Assembly: GCF_003605645.1 (NCBI RefSeq) | Contig: NZ_QVMU01000036.1 | Coordinates: forward strand, 1-35,531 | Source: Vibrio sinensis | GTDB lineage: Bacteria; Pseudomonadota; Gammaproteobacteria; Enterobacterales; Vibrionaceae | DNA length: 35,531 nt | Direction of reading: 5' to 3' | Shown here: piece by piece, positions 1 to 6,465 of the stretch | How positions within the stretch are numbered: the first letter of the stretch is position 1 | How the letters are laid out: each line of letters begins with the position of its first letter | Made by a program: the position numbers and the translations under genes | Notes under the pieces: generated by a model | Told to the model about the DNA's origin: nothing | The model's input: the letters and a program-made list of their open reading frames with translations, nothing else | The model's database searches: none

Positions 1-134
1 AAGAGTTGAGGGACAATGGCAAACGGCTAATACTTCCTAAAAAGAGAAAAAGAAAGCCTTACCCCAGAGCTGTGCTAAAAAAAGCGCAAAAATACCCCTC
101 ACGCTCTAGAGATAAAAATGCCACTCGCTCTTAA
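1..134 (+). CDS. IS4-type transposase, C-terminal fragment
   Basis: Reading frame entering from the left edge (first full codon at 3), coding ELRDNGKRLILPKKRKR followed by a very basic tail and ending in TAA at 132-134. The same ELRDNGKRLILPKKR stretch ends the transposase at the right edge of the window, where 72 further upstream residues are visible. The catalytic DDE residues lie outside the window. The last codons run into the terminal palindrome of the element. This C-terminus is 28 residues longer than that of the right copy and is probably the intact form, because the right copy looks like a deletion between short direct repeats. Confidence 0.8.
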   Translation, partial: ELRDNGKRLILPKKRKRKPYPRAVLKKAQKYPSRSRDKNATRS

Positions 135-147
135 GCGAGTGGCATTA
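1..147 (+). mobile_element. 3' end of an IS4-type insertion sequence (left copy)
   Basis: The end of an insertion sequence that begins outside the window. It holds the last codons of a transposase and then a 30-base terminal palindrome at 117-146 (13-base arms AATGCCACTCGCT and AGCGAGTGGCATT, loop CTTA). The same end recurs in reverse complement at 35239-35531; identity stops sharply after base 147, which defines the element boundary. The element abuts the half-hairpin just after the ubiA stop. This copy keeps 65 bases that the right copy lacks. The exact IS name cannot be given from sequence alone. Confidence 0.85.
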
Positions 148-168
148 CATCCTAGGATGCCATTTTTT
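147..168 (-). terminator. Remnant of the native ubiA terminator, cut by the IS
   Basis: Two bases after the ubiA stop, on the minus strand, comes AAAAAATGGCATCCTAGGATG and then the IS. CATCCTAGGATG (148-159) is a perfect 12-base palindrome. Adding CCA and Ts would give an 18-base perfect hairpin with a T tract, built like the intact terminator at 2187-2215, which also has a CCTAGG centre. The outer three bases of the distal arm appear to have been replaced by the IS end. The native sequence is inferred. Confidence 0.6.
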
Positions 169-169
169 A

Positions 170-1024
170 TTACCAGAATGCGGCTAACAAGCCGACAGTT
201 ATCGCCATTCCGACATAATTATTGTTAAGAAAAGCTTGAAAGCATAACTGTCTATCTCGGTGACGAATCAAATGTTGCTGGAAAACAAATAGAGCACTCA
301 CCACCAGCAAGCTCCAGTAAAAGCTCGCACCTAGCGAATACCACATCCCTAAATTTAACAGCAATAAGATCGTACTAAGCTGTAAGACACCAATGATCAT
401 TTTGTCGAATCGACCAAATAAAATCGCTGTCGATTTGATGCCAATCTTCAAATCATCATCACGGTCAACCATCGCGTATTGAGTGTCGTAGGCAATGGTC
501 CACAGCGCATTGATCACAAATAAATACCAAACCATTCCTGGCAACTCATTAGCCTGCGCAGCCCAAGCCATCGGAATCGCCCAGCTAAAGGCTAACCCTA
601 AAAAAAGTTGAGGCAAGTGAGTGAAACGCTTCATAAATGGGTAGATGAATGCTAATACTAGCCCACCAAAAGAGAGCATGACCGTCAGCTTGTTCATGGT
701 GAGAACCAGTAAAAATGAAAGTACTGCGAGTCCACAAAATAGTACTATCGCTTCTTTACTCGATACGATACCCGATGGTAAAGGGCGGTGCTGAGTTCGC
801 TTAACATGACCATCCACTTTTCGGTCAGCAAAGTCGTTAATCACACACCCAGCGGAACGCATCATGACGACGCCAAATATAAAAACAATCAAGACATTCA
901 GATCAGGAATACCTTGAGCAGCAATAATTAAAGCCCATAACGTTGGCCACAATAATAATAGTGAACCAATAGGCCTATCCATTCTCATTAACTGCCAATA
1001 AGCCCTTGCTTTTGCAACGGTCAT
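170..1024 (-). CDS. ubiA: 4-hydroxybenzoate octaprenyltransferase UbiA
   Basis: Membrane prenyltransferase that attaches the polyprenyl tail to 4-hydroxybenzoate, the second dedicated step of ubiquinone synthesis. The 284 residues are mostly hydrophobic helices. Both Asp-rich Mg-diphosphate motifs are present: NDFADRKVD at 63-71 and YDTQYAMVDRDDD at 179-191. Length is normal for the family. The ATG at 1022-1024 follows the ubiC stop with no gap, and a GGAG ribosome site lies inside the end of ubiC, so the two are translationally coupled and UbiC hands its product to UbiA. An IS sits 22 bases beyond the stop codon. Confidence 0.96.
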   Translation of the reverse strand: MTVAKARAYWQLMRMDRPIGSLLLLWPTLWALIIAAQGIPDLNVLIVFIFGVVMMRSAGCVINDFADRKVDGHVKRTQHRPLPSGIVSSKEAIVLFCGLAVLSFLLVLTMNKLTVMLSFGGLVLAFIYPFMKRFTHLPQLFLGLAFSWAIPMAWAAQANELPGMVWYLFVINALWTIAYDTQYAMVDRDDDLKIGIKSTAILFGRFDKMIIGVLQLSTILLLLNLGMWYSLGASFYWSLLVVSALFVFQQHLIRHRDRQLCFQAFLNNNYVGMAITVGLLAAFW

Positions 1025-1564
1025 CTAAACTTTCTCCTTCGAGTAAATTGGTGCAGTCGATAAAAATAACTCTGCCACTAACATAGGTTTATGGTTCATC
1101 CACAATCGCGAACGTCGAGCCAATAGCAGCCCCTCTTCCGTTTCAATCTGTGCAACTTGCAATGCATCACGTTTAACAGCATTAGCGCTAAAGACAGTTA
1201 AACCAAGAGGGATATCTCCTTGCCGAGCAAGATCATATTGTTGTTCTTGCATCGAAGAATAAGGAATGAGAGTTCGCCCCATAACCCAAGGAACATTATC
1301 ACCTTTTAAAATAACTTTGCGCAGCAAACAAGATTCTTTCGACAGAAGTGCCGCTTCTTGATGATTCAACTTGTCAGCAACAAGTAAATCGTTATGCAGT
1401 AAATCGACTGTAAGAGATTGGCAATGTGTCTCTAATAAACGTGACAAAGAGCCCTGTTCTAACAACCAGTTTTTGGCAACCTGTGTAGGAAAGCTAAACT
1501 CATTAGGCTCTTGCCAATGAGCTGCATTAAGTGCTGATAAATAAAGCGAAATTAATTGATTCAT
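1025..1564 (-). CDS. ubiC: Chorismate--pyruvate lyase UbiC
   Basis: Converts chorismate to 4-hydroxybenzoate and pyruvate in the cytoplasm, the entry step to ubiquinone. With the ATG at 1562-1564 the protein has 179 residues; the frame opens 12 bases earlier at a TTG, but neither start has a convincing ribosome site, so the ATG is preferred. Arg82 (LLRKVILKG) and Glu165 (LVAELFL) correspond to the catalytic Arg and Glu known in the E. coli enzyme. It is the first gene of ubiC-ubiA and is divergent from the FliL-like gene; the promoter must lie in 1565-1728, but I cannot pick it out with confidence. Confidence 0.93.
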   Translation of the reverse strand: MNQLISLYLSALNAAHWQEPNEFSFPTQVAKNWLLEQGSLSRLLETHCQSLTVDLLHNDLLVADKLNHQEAALLSKESCLLRKVILKGDNVPWVMGRTLIPYSSMQEQQYDLARQGDIPLGLTVFSANAVKRDALQVAQIETEEGLLLARRSRLWMNHKPMLVAELFLSTAPIYSKEKV

Positions 1565-1728
1565 ACTAGTATTCAATAACCTGCTTTATCGAAGTACAAT
1601 AAAGCTTCAATCATTAGTGTTAACCACCATCTCTGCGGTTAGCGCAATTTGATTACAAATGGACGCTCTATTGTAACAAGAGTCTGACGATTCGAGTATC
1701 GAGATTAGAAGAAAGACAAAACAGAATT

Positions 1729-2136
1729 ATGTTGAAACGTTACCTAGCCCAAATAATTGTCGCGATGTGCCTTATTTTTTCAGCAGCATCGTTTGCTCAA
1801 GAACAAACTGCGCCGAAACTCGCGTACTTCACTCTCGAGCCAGATCTCACGACCAACTTCTTTACCAAAGGGAAGCACCTTGGCTATATTCAAGTACGCG
1901 TTGATATTATGGTCTCAAATCAACAGGATCTAGCGGCGATAGAACACCATCAACCTTTAATACGCGATGCGGTGATTGAATTGCTAGGAAAACAATCTGA
2001 AGATACCATCAAATCTCTTGCTGGACGTGAAGATTTACGTAAAACATTAGTTGCTCAACTTAATTCGGTGCTTCTTCCTGAGACAGGAAAGACGATCATT
2101 GCTGACCTATTGTTTACTAAATATTTATACCAATAG
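1729..2136 (+). CDS. Secreted FliL-like protein
   Basis: A 135-residue protein with an N-terminal signal peptide (residues 1-23, hydrophobic core IIVAMCLIFSAASFA, likely cut after AFA). The mature part resembles the periplasmic domain of FliL, the basal-body stator-associated protein: alternating strands (YIQVRVDIMV), then IRDAVIELLGKQ and a C-terminal helix-strand segment. Canonical FliL keeps an uncleaved membrane anchor and sits in a flagellar operon. This one is alone, divergent from ubiC, so a flagellar role is only a family guess. No clear Shine-Dalgarno is visible. It ends in the shared terminator at 2187-2215. Confidence 0.75.
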   Translation: MLKRYLAQIIVAMCLIFSAASFAQEQTAPKLAYFTLEPDLTTNFFTKGKHLGYIQVRVDIMVSNQQDLAAIEHHQPLIRDAVIELLGKQSEDTIKSLAGREDLRKTLVAQLNSVLLPETGKTIIADLLFTKYLYQ

Positions 2137-2186
2137 CTTAAATGTCAGCCATGAATCCACAGTTCGAATGACCATAGTTATTATCT

Positions 2187-2215
2187 AAAAAAGACAGCCT
2201 AGGCTGTCTTTTTTT
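2187..2215. terminator. Bidirectional terminator, FliL-like gene / glpG
   Basis: A 20-base perfect palindrome, AAGACAGCCTAGGCTGTCTT (2191-2210), is flanked by an A run and a T run, so it works in both directions for two convergent genes. On the minus strand the last codons of glpG (Lys-Thr-Ala-stop) lie inside the 5' arm. Confidence 0.9.
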
Positions 2216-3038
2216 GCCACCGTGACGCATCAACAAGACCGATAGCAATTCCCGATAGCAGTCCCGCTAAATGCGCAGTATTTGCAATCGCCATATAAGG
2301 CTGCACAAATCCTAATACTAACCATACGAGCATAAAGCCAATTAGTGGCTTCGGCATAGAAAGACCAAGATGAGGAGCACGATAGCCTAGCATCCATAAA
2401 TACCCAACCAATGCATATACAACACCAGATAAGCCACCAAAATTAGCACCCTCTACCCAGTATTGTCCCGCTCCCGAAATTGCCGCAGAAACGACAAATA
2501 GTTGGAGCAATTTCCCTGAGCCTAAGCGCTGTTCAATATCACCACCTAGTTGCCACCACCACAATAGATTAAAAGCAATATGCATAACTGAAAAGTGCAA
2601 TACAGCATGGCTTATCCACCGCCATAACTGCCACTGCTGGCTTATGTCTGCCGGAAAGTGAAGCATCGCAAATACATCATTTGCTGCACCAAACTGTTGT
2701 AGGGTGAAAATACCAATACAAAGCACCATAATGAATAATGTAAATGGCCCAGCTTTGGCTTTGATCATCGCGAACATACTTGGTGAAGAGTACTGAAAAT
2801 TATTCTTACGCGTTTCCGCCATATCCCACGATGCAGCCTGATACTTACTCGCCAACGGATTAGCCAAAAACGCTTTTAGTTCAGCTTCAACTTCAACCTG
2901 ATGCTCCGCTTCCACCAGCCACAATGCAAATTGACCACTTCCCTCTGGCATCATTTGAATATCAATATGACGTGATGCCATATAATCGATAAACCCTTGG
3001 GCTGCCCTAGGGTTAGTGAGAGTGATCAATCGAATCAT
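2199..3038 (-). CDS. glpG: Rhomboid intramembrane serine protease GlpG
   Basis: Inner-membrane protease that cleaves substrates within the bilayer. It has 279 residues: a cytoplasmic N-terminal domain (1-90), then six membrane helices. The catalytic dyad is visible as Ser204 in GGLSGVVYAL and His256 in NTAHLAGLLSG. The oxyanion/structural residues His153 and Asn157 (HIAFNLLWWW) and the L1-loop WR motif (WRWISHA) are also present. The ATG at 3036-3038 has AGGGA upstream. It lies 9 bases after glpE, so the two form one operon, as in E. coli, but here without glpR. Its stop codon falls inside the terminator stem. Confidence 0.96.
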   Translation of the reverse strand: MIRLITLTNPRAAQGFIDYMASRHIDIQMMPEGSGQFALWLVEAEHQVEVEAELKAFLANPLASKYQAASWDMAETRKNNFQYSSPSMFAMIKAKAGPFTLFIMVLCIGIFTLQQFGAANDVFAMLHFPADISQQWQLWRWISHAVLHFSVMHIAFNLLWWWQLGGDIEQRLGSGKLLQLFVVSAAISGAGQYWVEGANFGGLSGVVYALVGYLWMLGYRAPHLGLSMPKPLIGFMLVWLVLGFVQPYMAIANTAHLAGLLSGIAIGLVDASRWQKKTA

Positions 3039-3047
3039 TAGGATCCC

Positions 3048-3368
3048 TTACTTAACATCAATAGGTAGGCTAGCTCGTTGCCATGCATCAAAACCGCCAT
3101 CAACACTATACACCTCTTCAAAACCTTGGTTTATCAGATATTGAGCCGCACCTTGACTACTTATACCGTGATAACACATCACTAGCACAGGCTGCTCAAA
3201 TTCATGTTCATCCATAAAACTTACCATGGTGTCATTGGTAAGATGATGTGCGCCTTGAGCATGACCCAATGCAAAAGACTGGGGATCACGAATATCAACA
3301 ATTCGAGCTTCTCCTTGCTCTAAAAGGCTTTGTGCCGCCAAAACATCAATATGCTGAAATTGTTCCAT
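3048..3368 (-). CDS. glpE: Thiosulfate sulfurtransferase GlpE (single rhodanese domain)
   Basis: Small cytoplasmic rhodanese that transfers sulfane sulfur from thiosulfate to cyanide or thiols. The ATG at 3366-3368 (MEQFQHIDV) is chosen over an upstream in-frame ATG at 3380, because it aligns with the E. coli start and puts the active-site cysteine at residue 65 (VMCYHGISS), the same number as in E. coli GlpE. It has 106 residues, normal for the family. The motif DIRDPQSFALGHAQGA is diagnostic. First gene of glpE-glpG; the upstream region holds several DnaA-box-like sequences and a 14-base palindrome. Confidence 0.94.
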   Translation of the reverse strand: MEQFQHIDVLAAQSLLEQGEARIVDIRDPQSFALGHAQGAHHLTNDTMVSFMDEHEFEQPVLVMCYHGISSQGAAQYLINQGFEEVYSVDGGFDAWQRASLPIDVK

Positions 3369-3478
3369 TTTCACTCTCATTAATCAGGTTCAAGTTTGTT
3401 GGTATTGTAACCTATCCAACGCTCAACAAATACACGATGGCAAGGATACCATCCACAAGCGTTCACTTATCAACCAAC

Positions 3479-3499
3479 TGTGGATAAACTTGTGGATTA
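3479..3499. promoter_or_regulatory. Two adjacent DnaA-box-like sequences upstream of glpE
   Basis: TGTGGATAA at 3479-3487 is the exact reverse complement of TTATCCACA. TGTGGATTA at 3491-3499 has one mismatch and the same orientation, three bases further on. Binding is inferred. Confidence 0.45.
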
Positions 3500-3530
3500 C
3501 GTTGATAAAGTGTCATTTCATTTTAAGATC

Positions 3531-3544
3531 TACTACATGTAGTA
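3531..3544. promoter_or_regulatory. 14-base perfect palindrome, possible operator of glpEG
   Basis: TACTACATGTAGTA is perfectly symmetric and lies about 165 bases upstream of the glpE start. It has no T tract, so it is not a terminator. The protein that might bind it is not recognised. Confidence 0.35.
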
Positions 3545-3704
3545 ATGATCCTTATTTTTTTGTGTGTAAATGAAAAAATATCCCCAATGACAAATAACCT
3601 CAGAGCCTTTGATTTACACTATTTCCTGACAGCTAACCAAGAAAATTTTCACAGAGTTACCCACAGGGGTAACGTCATGAAACATAGTCTTTTCGATCAC
3701 CAAT

Positions 3705-3737
3705 AAAAAAGCCGAGATCATTTGATCTCGGCTTTTT
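3705..3737 (-). terminator. rpoH terminator
   Basis: Stem GCCGAGATCA (3711-3720), loop TT, TGATCTCGGC (3723-3732), flanked by A6 and a T run. It lies 25 bases downstream of rpoH. The A run also makes it usable from the other strand. Confidence 0.9.
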
Positions 3738-3761
3738 CAAAAGTATAGATATTTAGCTAGA

Positions 3762-4619
3762 CTACATTTCGCCAACGGCTAGTTTTAGCTTTTTCATTGC
3801 GTTCTTTTCTAGCTGACGAATACGCTCTGCTGATACGCCATAGTTTTCAGCCAACTCTTGTAATGTCGACTTCTCATCATTCAACCAACGTGAACGTACA
3901 ATATGCTGGCTACGCTCATCTAAACTGGATAACGCAAGACTCAAACGATTATTTGTGTGAGCTTCCCAGTTCGCCGCTTCAATATTATCAGCAACATCTG
4001 AAGCCTTATCTTCAAGATAAAGTACAGGCGCAGAATAAGAAGAGCTAGAATCGTCGTCATCTGATGACATTTCAAAAGTTGCATCTTGTGCCGCAAGTCG
4101 GGATTCCATCTCTCTAACTTCTGATGGTTCCACACCTAACTCTCTAGCAACCGTCTCAATCTCACCATTATTAAACCAACCCAAACGTTTTTTTGACTTA
4201 CGTAGGTTAAAGAATAATTTACGTTGAGCTTTCGTCGTCGCTACTTTAACGATGCGCCAATTGCGTAATACATATTCATGAATTTCAGCTTTAATCCAGT
4301 GGACAGCAAAAGAAACCAATCGAACACCGACTTCAGGGTTAAATCGCTTAACCGCTTTCATCAAACCGATATTACCTTCCTGAACTAAGTCAGCCATCGG
4401 TAATCCATAACCAGAGTAACCGCGAGCAACATGCACGACAAAACGTAGATGCGAAAGGATTAAACCTTTTGCTGCATCTATTTCACCGTCGTAATGCAGT
4501 CTTTCTGCAAGTGCACGTTCTTCGTCAACGGTCAGCATTGGGTAGCTGTTCGCTGAGCGGATATAGCTATCTAAGCTATCTTGTGTCACTACCGCCATCG
4601 GGTACGCTTGGTTAGTCAT
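3762..4619 (-). CDS. rpoH: RNA polymerase heat-shock sigma factor sigma-32
   Basis: Directs RNA polymerase to heat-shock promoters. The 285 residues match the family length (284 in E. coli). Region 2 is seen as SHLRFVVHVARGYSGYGLPMADLVQEGNIGL, here split over residues 56-86. The RpoH box QRKLFFNLR is at 132-140, exactly where E. coli has it, and a C-terminal region 4.2 helix-turn-helix (LQELAENYGVSAERIRQLEK) follows. ATG at 4617-4619 with GAGGAA five bases upstream. It lies downstream of ftsX in the classic ftsY-ftsE-ftsX-rpoH order, with its own leader and a possible promoter at 4706-4733. Confidence 0.97.
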   Translation of the reverse strand: MTNQAYPMAVVTQDSLDSYIRSANSYPMLTVDEERALAERLHYDGEIDAAKGLILSHLRFVVHVARGYSGYGLPMADLVQEGNIGLMKAVKRFNPEVGVRLVSFAVHWIKAEIHEYVLRNWRIVKVATTKAQRKLFFNLRKSKKRLGWFNNGEIETVARELGVEPSEVREMESRLAAQDATFEMSSDDDDSSSSYSAPVLYLEDKASDVADNIEAANWEAHTNNRLSLALSSLDERSQHIVRSRWLNDEKSTLQELAENYGVSAERIRQLEKNAMKKLKLAVGEM

Positions 4620-4705
4620 TCAATTCCTCATCAGTCTCTGATCTGGAGTAAATTTAAGCCATCAATCTTGAACCCTAAATGAACAGGTTTCAAGCAAGGG
4701 AAGTT

Positions 4706-4733
4706 ATTATCCATAAACGCAACGTCGATACAA
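4706..4733 (-). promoter_or_regulatory. Possible sigma-70 promoter of rpoH, overlapped by a DnaA-box-like site
   Basis: On the minus strand TTGTAT (4728-4733), 16 bases, then GATAAT (4706-4711) fit a sigma-70 promoter giving a leader of about 80 bases. TTATCCATA on the plus strand (4707-4715) differs by one base from a DnaA box and covers the -10. DnaA control of rpoH promoters is known in E. coli; here it is inference. Confidence 0.4.
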
Positions 4734-4760
4734 GATCAAAAAATAGCCGTCCAGGATCAT

Positions 4761-4786
4761 AAAGTATACGGTTGCGTATACTTTTT
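4761..4786 (-). terminator. Hairpin between ftsX and rpoH
   Basis: Stem AAAGTATACG (4761-4770), loop GTTG, CGTATACTTT (4775-4784). It is AT-rich, and on the minus strand the T tract is short (TTTATG), so it may only partly stop the ftsYEX transcript before rpoH. Confidence 0.5.
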
Positions 4787-4809
4787 GCAATAGTGTGAGT
4801 GTTTAGTGT

Positions 4810-5775
4810 TTAAACTGGCTCTATCTCTTTTAGGTGTCGACGAGCTGAGAATCTCGCTGCAATACAACCCAAGAAAGCGCCAACCATTAACAATAGAAGT
4901 GATTCATCCCAACTCATACCAATTAAGCTGAAGCGGCTATCATACAGAAGAGCTAATTGCTCAACACTGCGGTTCAAAGAAACTGTGATAACCGTTGTAA
5001 GAATCCATGCTGTAATCGCCCCGAGTAGGCCAAACCACATTCCAGAATAAAGATAAGGACGTAAAATATAGCTATCCGTTGCGCCAATTAACTTCATCGT
5101 TTGAATTTCATGTTTATTAGCTAAGACATTAAAACGCAATGTATTGCCGACAATCAGAAAAACGGAACCAAGCATCAGGATAGATAAGCTGACTACAATA
5201 CCAAGGACTAACGTTTTTATCGCATCTAAACGCGTTAACCAATCTTCGTCCATACGTACATCAGTAATTGCATCTTCAGATCGTAACTCTCGTGCCAAAG
5301 CTTGGATCTCTTCTTTGCTGTCTGAACTCGGGGTAATCACTAACACACCAGGTAGTGCGTAATCATCAAGCAGTGAAATCGCTTGGTCAAAGCCGGAGTA
5401 CTGACTTAAATCCGCCAGACCTTGTTGCGGTGAGATGTATTGTACTTTTTCAACTTGAGGCATACTTTCAAGTTGATCTTTAAGTACCATGACACGAGCC
5501 TCTGGTATCTGTTCTTTCAAGTAACCACTAACTTGCGATGGAGTGACAACATTCTCCGAAACAACCGCGATATTTTTTCCTAAAAGATAGAGAGAAGCTG
5601 GCATTGTGAGTGCCATTGAGATAACCGCAAGTGTCAAAAGGTTACCAAGAGGACGTTGCCATAGCGCTGCAAGCGATGCTTTGGCCTCTTTATAATGAAC
5701 AGTGAAGTAACTATCTTTTGTCACACGATTTTGCGCACGTGCCGATGACGGTTTTTTATTTCGGTTAGCGACCAT
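4810..5775 (-). CDS. ftsX: Cell-division ABC transporter permease FtsX
   Basis: Inner-membrane partner of FtsE at the divisome; FtsEX activates periplasmic murein hydrolases through EnvC-type proteins. The ATG at 5773-5775 (MVANRNKK) with GGAG just upstream is preferred to an in-frame GTG 15 bases earlier; this gives 321 residues. A basic cytoplasmic N-terminus and a first membrane helix (LLTLAVISMALTMPASLYLL) are followed by a periplasmic domain. The C-terminal FtsX permease domain has three helices (IVVSLSILMLGSVFLIVG, GLLGAITAWILTTVITV, SLLLLMVGAFLGCIA). It overlaps the end of ftsE by 11 bases, so the two are co-translated. Confidence 0.95.
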   Translation of the reverse strand: MVANRNKKPSSARAQNRVTKDSYFTVHYKEAKASLAALWQRPLGNLLTLAVISMALTMPASLYLLGKNIAVVSENVVTPSQVSGYLKEQIPEARVMVLKDQLESMPQVEKVQYISPQQGLADLSQYSGFDQAISLLDDYALPGVLVITPSSDSKEEIQALARELRSEDAITDVRMDEDWLTRLDAIKTLVLGIVVSLSILMLGSVFLIVGNTLRFNVLANKHEIQTMKLIGATDSYILRPYLYSGMWFGLLGAITAWILTTVITVSLNRSVEQLALLYDSRFSLIGMSWDESLLLLMVGAFLGCIAARFSARRHLKEIEPV

Positions 5776-6439
5776 AATCTCCAACCTCACTTAAAAAGCC
5801 ATGATTAAGTTCAAAATGACGATATTGAGGACGAGTATTCACTAAATTAATATCGTGTGTCGCCAATAAAATAGTGACACCAGCACGATTAAATTCTTCT
5901 AACAGCTTTAATACTCGATTGGATAGCTCAGAGTCTAAATTCCCCGTGGGTTCATCCGCAACCAACAATGTCGGTCTGTTTACGACCGCACGCGCAATCC
6001 CAACTCGCTGCTGCTCACCACCAGATAACTGGCTTGGCAGACAACGAGCTTTATCCAGTAAACCTGTTTTATCTAAAGCAGCGGATACTCGACGCTTAAT
6101 CTCGTTTTCAGAAATTGATTCGATACGCATAGGTAACGCGACATTATCGTAGACAGAACGATCCATTAATAACCGATGATCTTGAAACACGATCCCAATA
6201 TTGCGGCGCAAGAAAGGGATGTCTTTATTTGGAATTCGAGTAATGTCGTGACCATTAAAACTCACTTTTCCATCAGTTGGTCGCTCAATCGCACAAATCA
6301 ATTTAAGCAATGTGCTTTTGCCGGCACCAGAGTGCCCACCAAGAAACGCCATCTCACCACGTCGAAGATGAAAATCAACTTTCTGTAATGCTTGTCGTCC
6401 GCCTCGGTAAGCTTTACTCACCTGCTGAAACTTTATCAC
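5765..6439 (-). CDS. ftsE: Cell-division ATP-binding protein FtsE
   Basis: ATPase of the FtsEX complex. The 224 residues hold a Walker A (GGHSGAGKST, 34-43), an ABC signature (LSGGEQQRVGIARAV), a Walker B (LLVADEPTGNLD) and the switch histidine in LLATHD. The start is GTG at 6437-6439, read as MIKFQQVSKAYRGG, with AGAGGA about seven bases upstream. It lies 26 bases after ftsY and overlaps ftsX, forming the ftsY-ftsE-ftsX operon. Confidence 0.96.
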   Translation of the reverse strand: MIKFQQVSKAYRGGRQALQKVDFHLRRGEMAFLGGHSGAGKSTLLKLICAIERPTDGKVSFNGHDITRIPNKDIPFLRRNIGIVFQDHRLLMDRSVYDNVALPMRIESISENEIKRRVSAALDKTGLLDKARCLPSQLSGGEQQRVGIARAVVNRPTLLVADEPTGNLDSELSNRVLKLLEEFNRAGVTILLATHDINLVNTRPQYRHFELNHGFLSEVGDYGR

Positions 6440-6465
6440 CCGAAATTCCTCTACTTAAGCGCTAA

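Larger units (their letters stand above)
3381..3704. other. Intergenic region, glpE / rpoH terminator, with DnaA-box-like sites
   Basis: A non-coding stretch upstream of glpE. It contains a perfect DnaA box on the minus strand (TGTGGATAA, 3479-3487), one-mismatch versions at 3491-3499 (TGTGGATTA) and 3657-3665 (TTACCCACA), a perfect 14-base palindrome TACTACATGTAGTA (3531-3544) and a short hairpin GTTACCC-ACAG-GGGTAAC (3656-3673). I see no convincing gene. The glpEG promoter should lie here; its exact boxes are not obvious. Confidence 0.6.

Noticed and set aside
3479..3665. DnaA boxes considered as a replication origin
   Set aside because: There is no AT-rich unwinding repeat set, no dnaA/dnaN or gidA/mioC neighbourhood, and only three good boxes.
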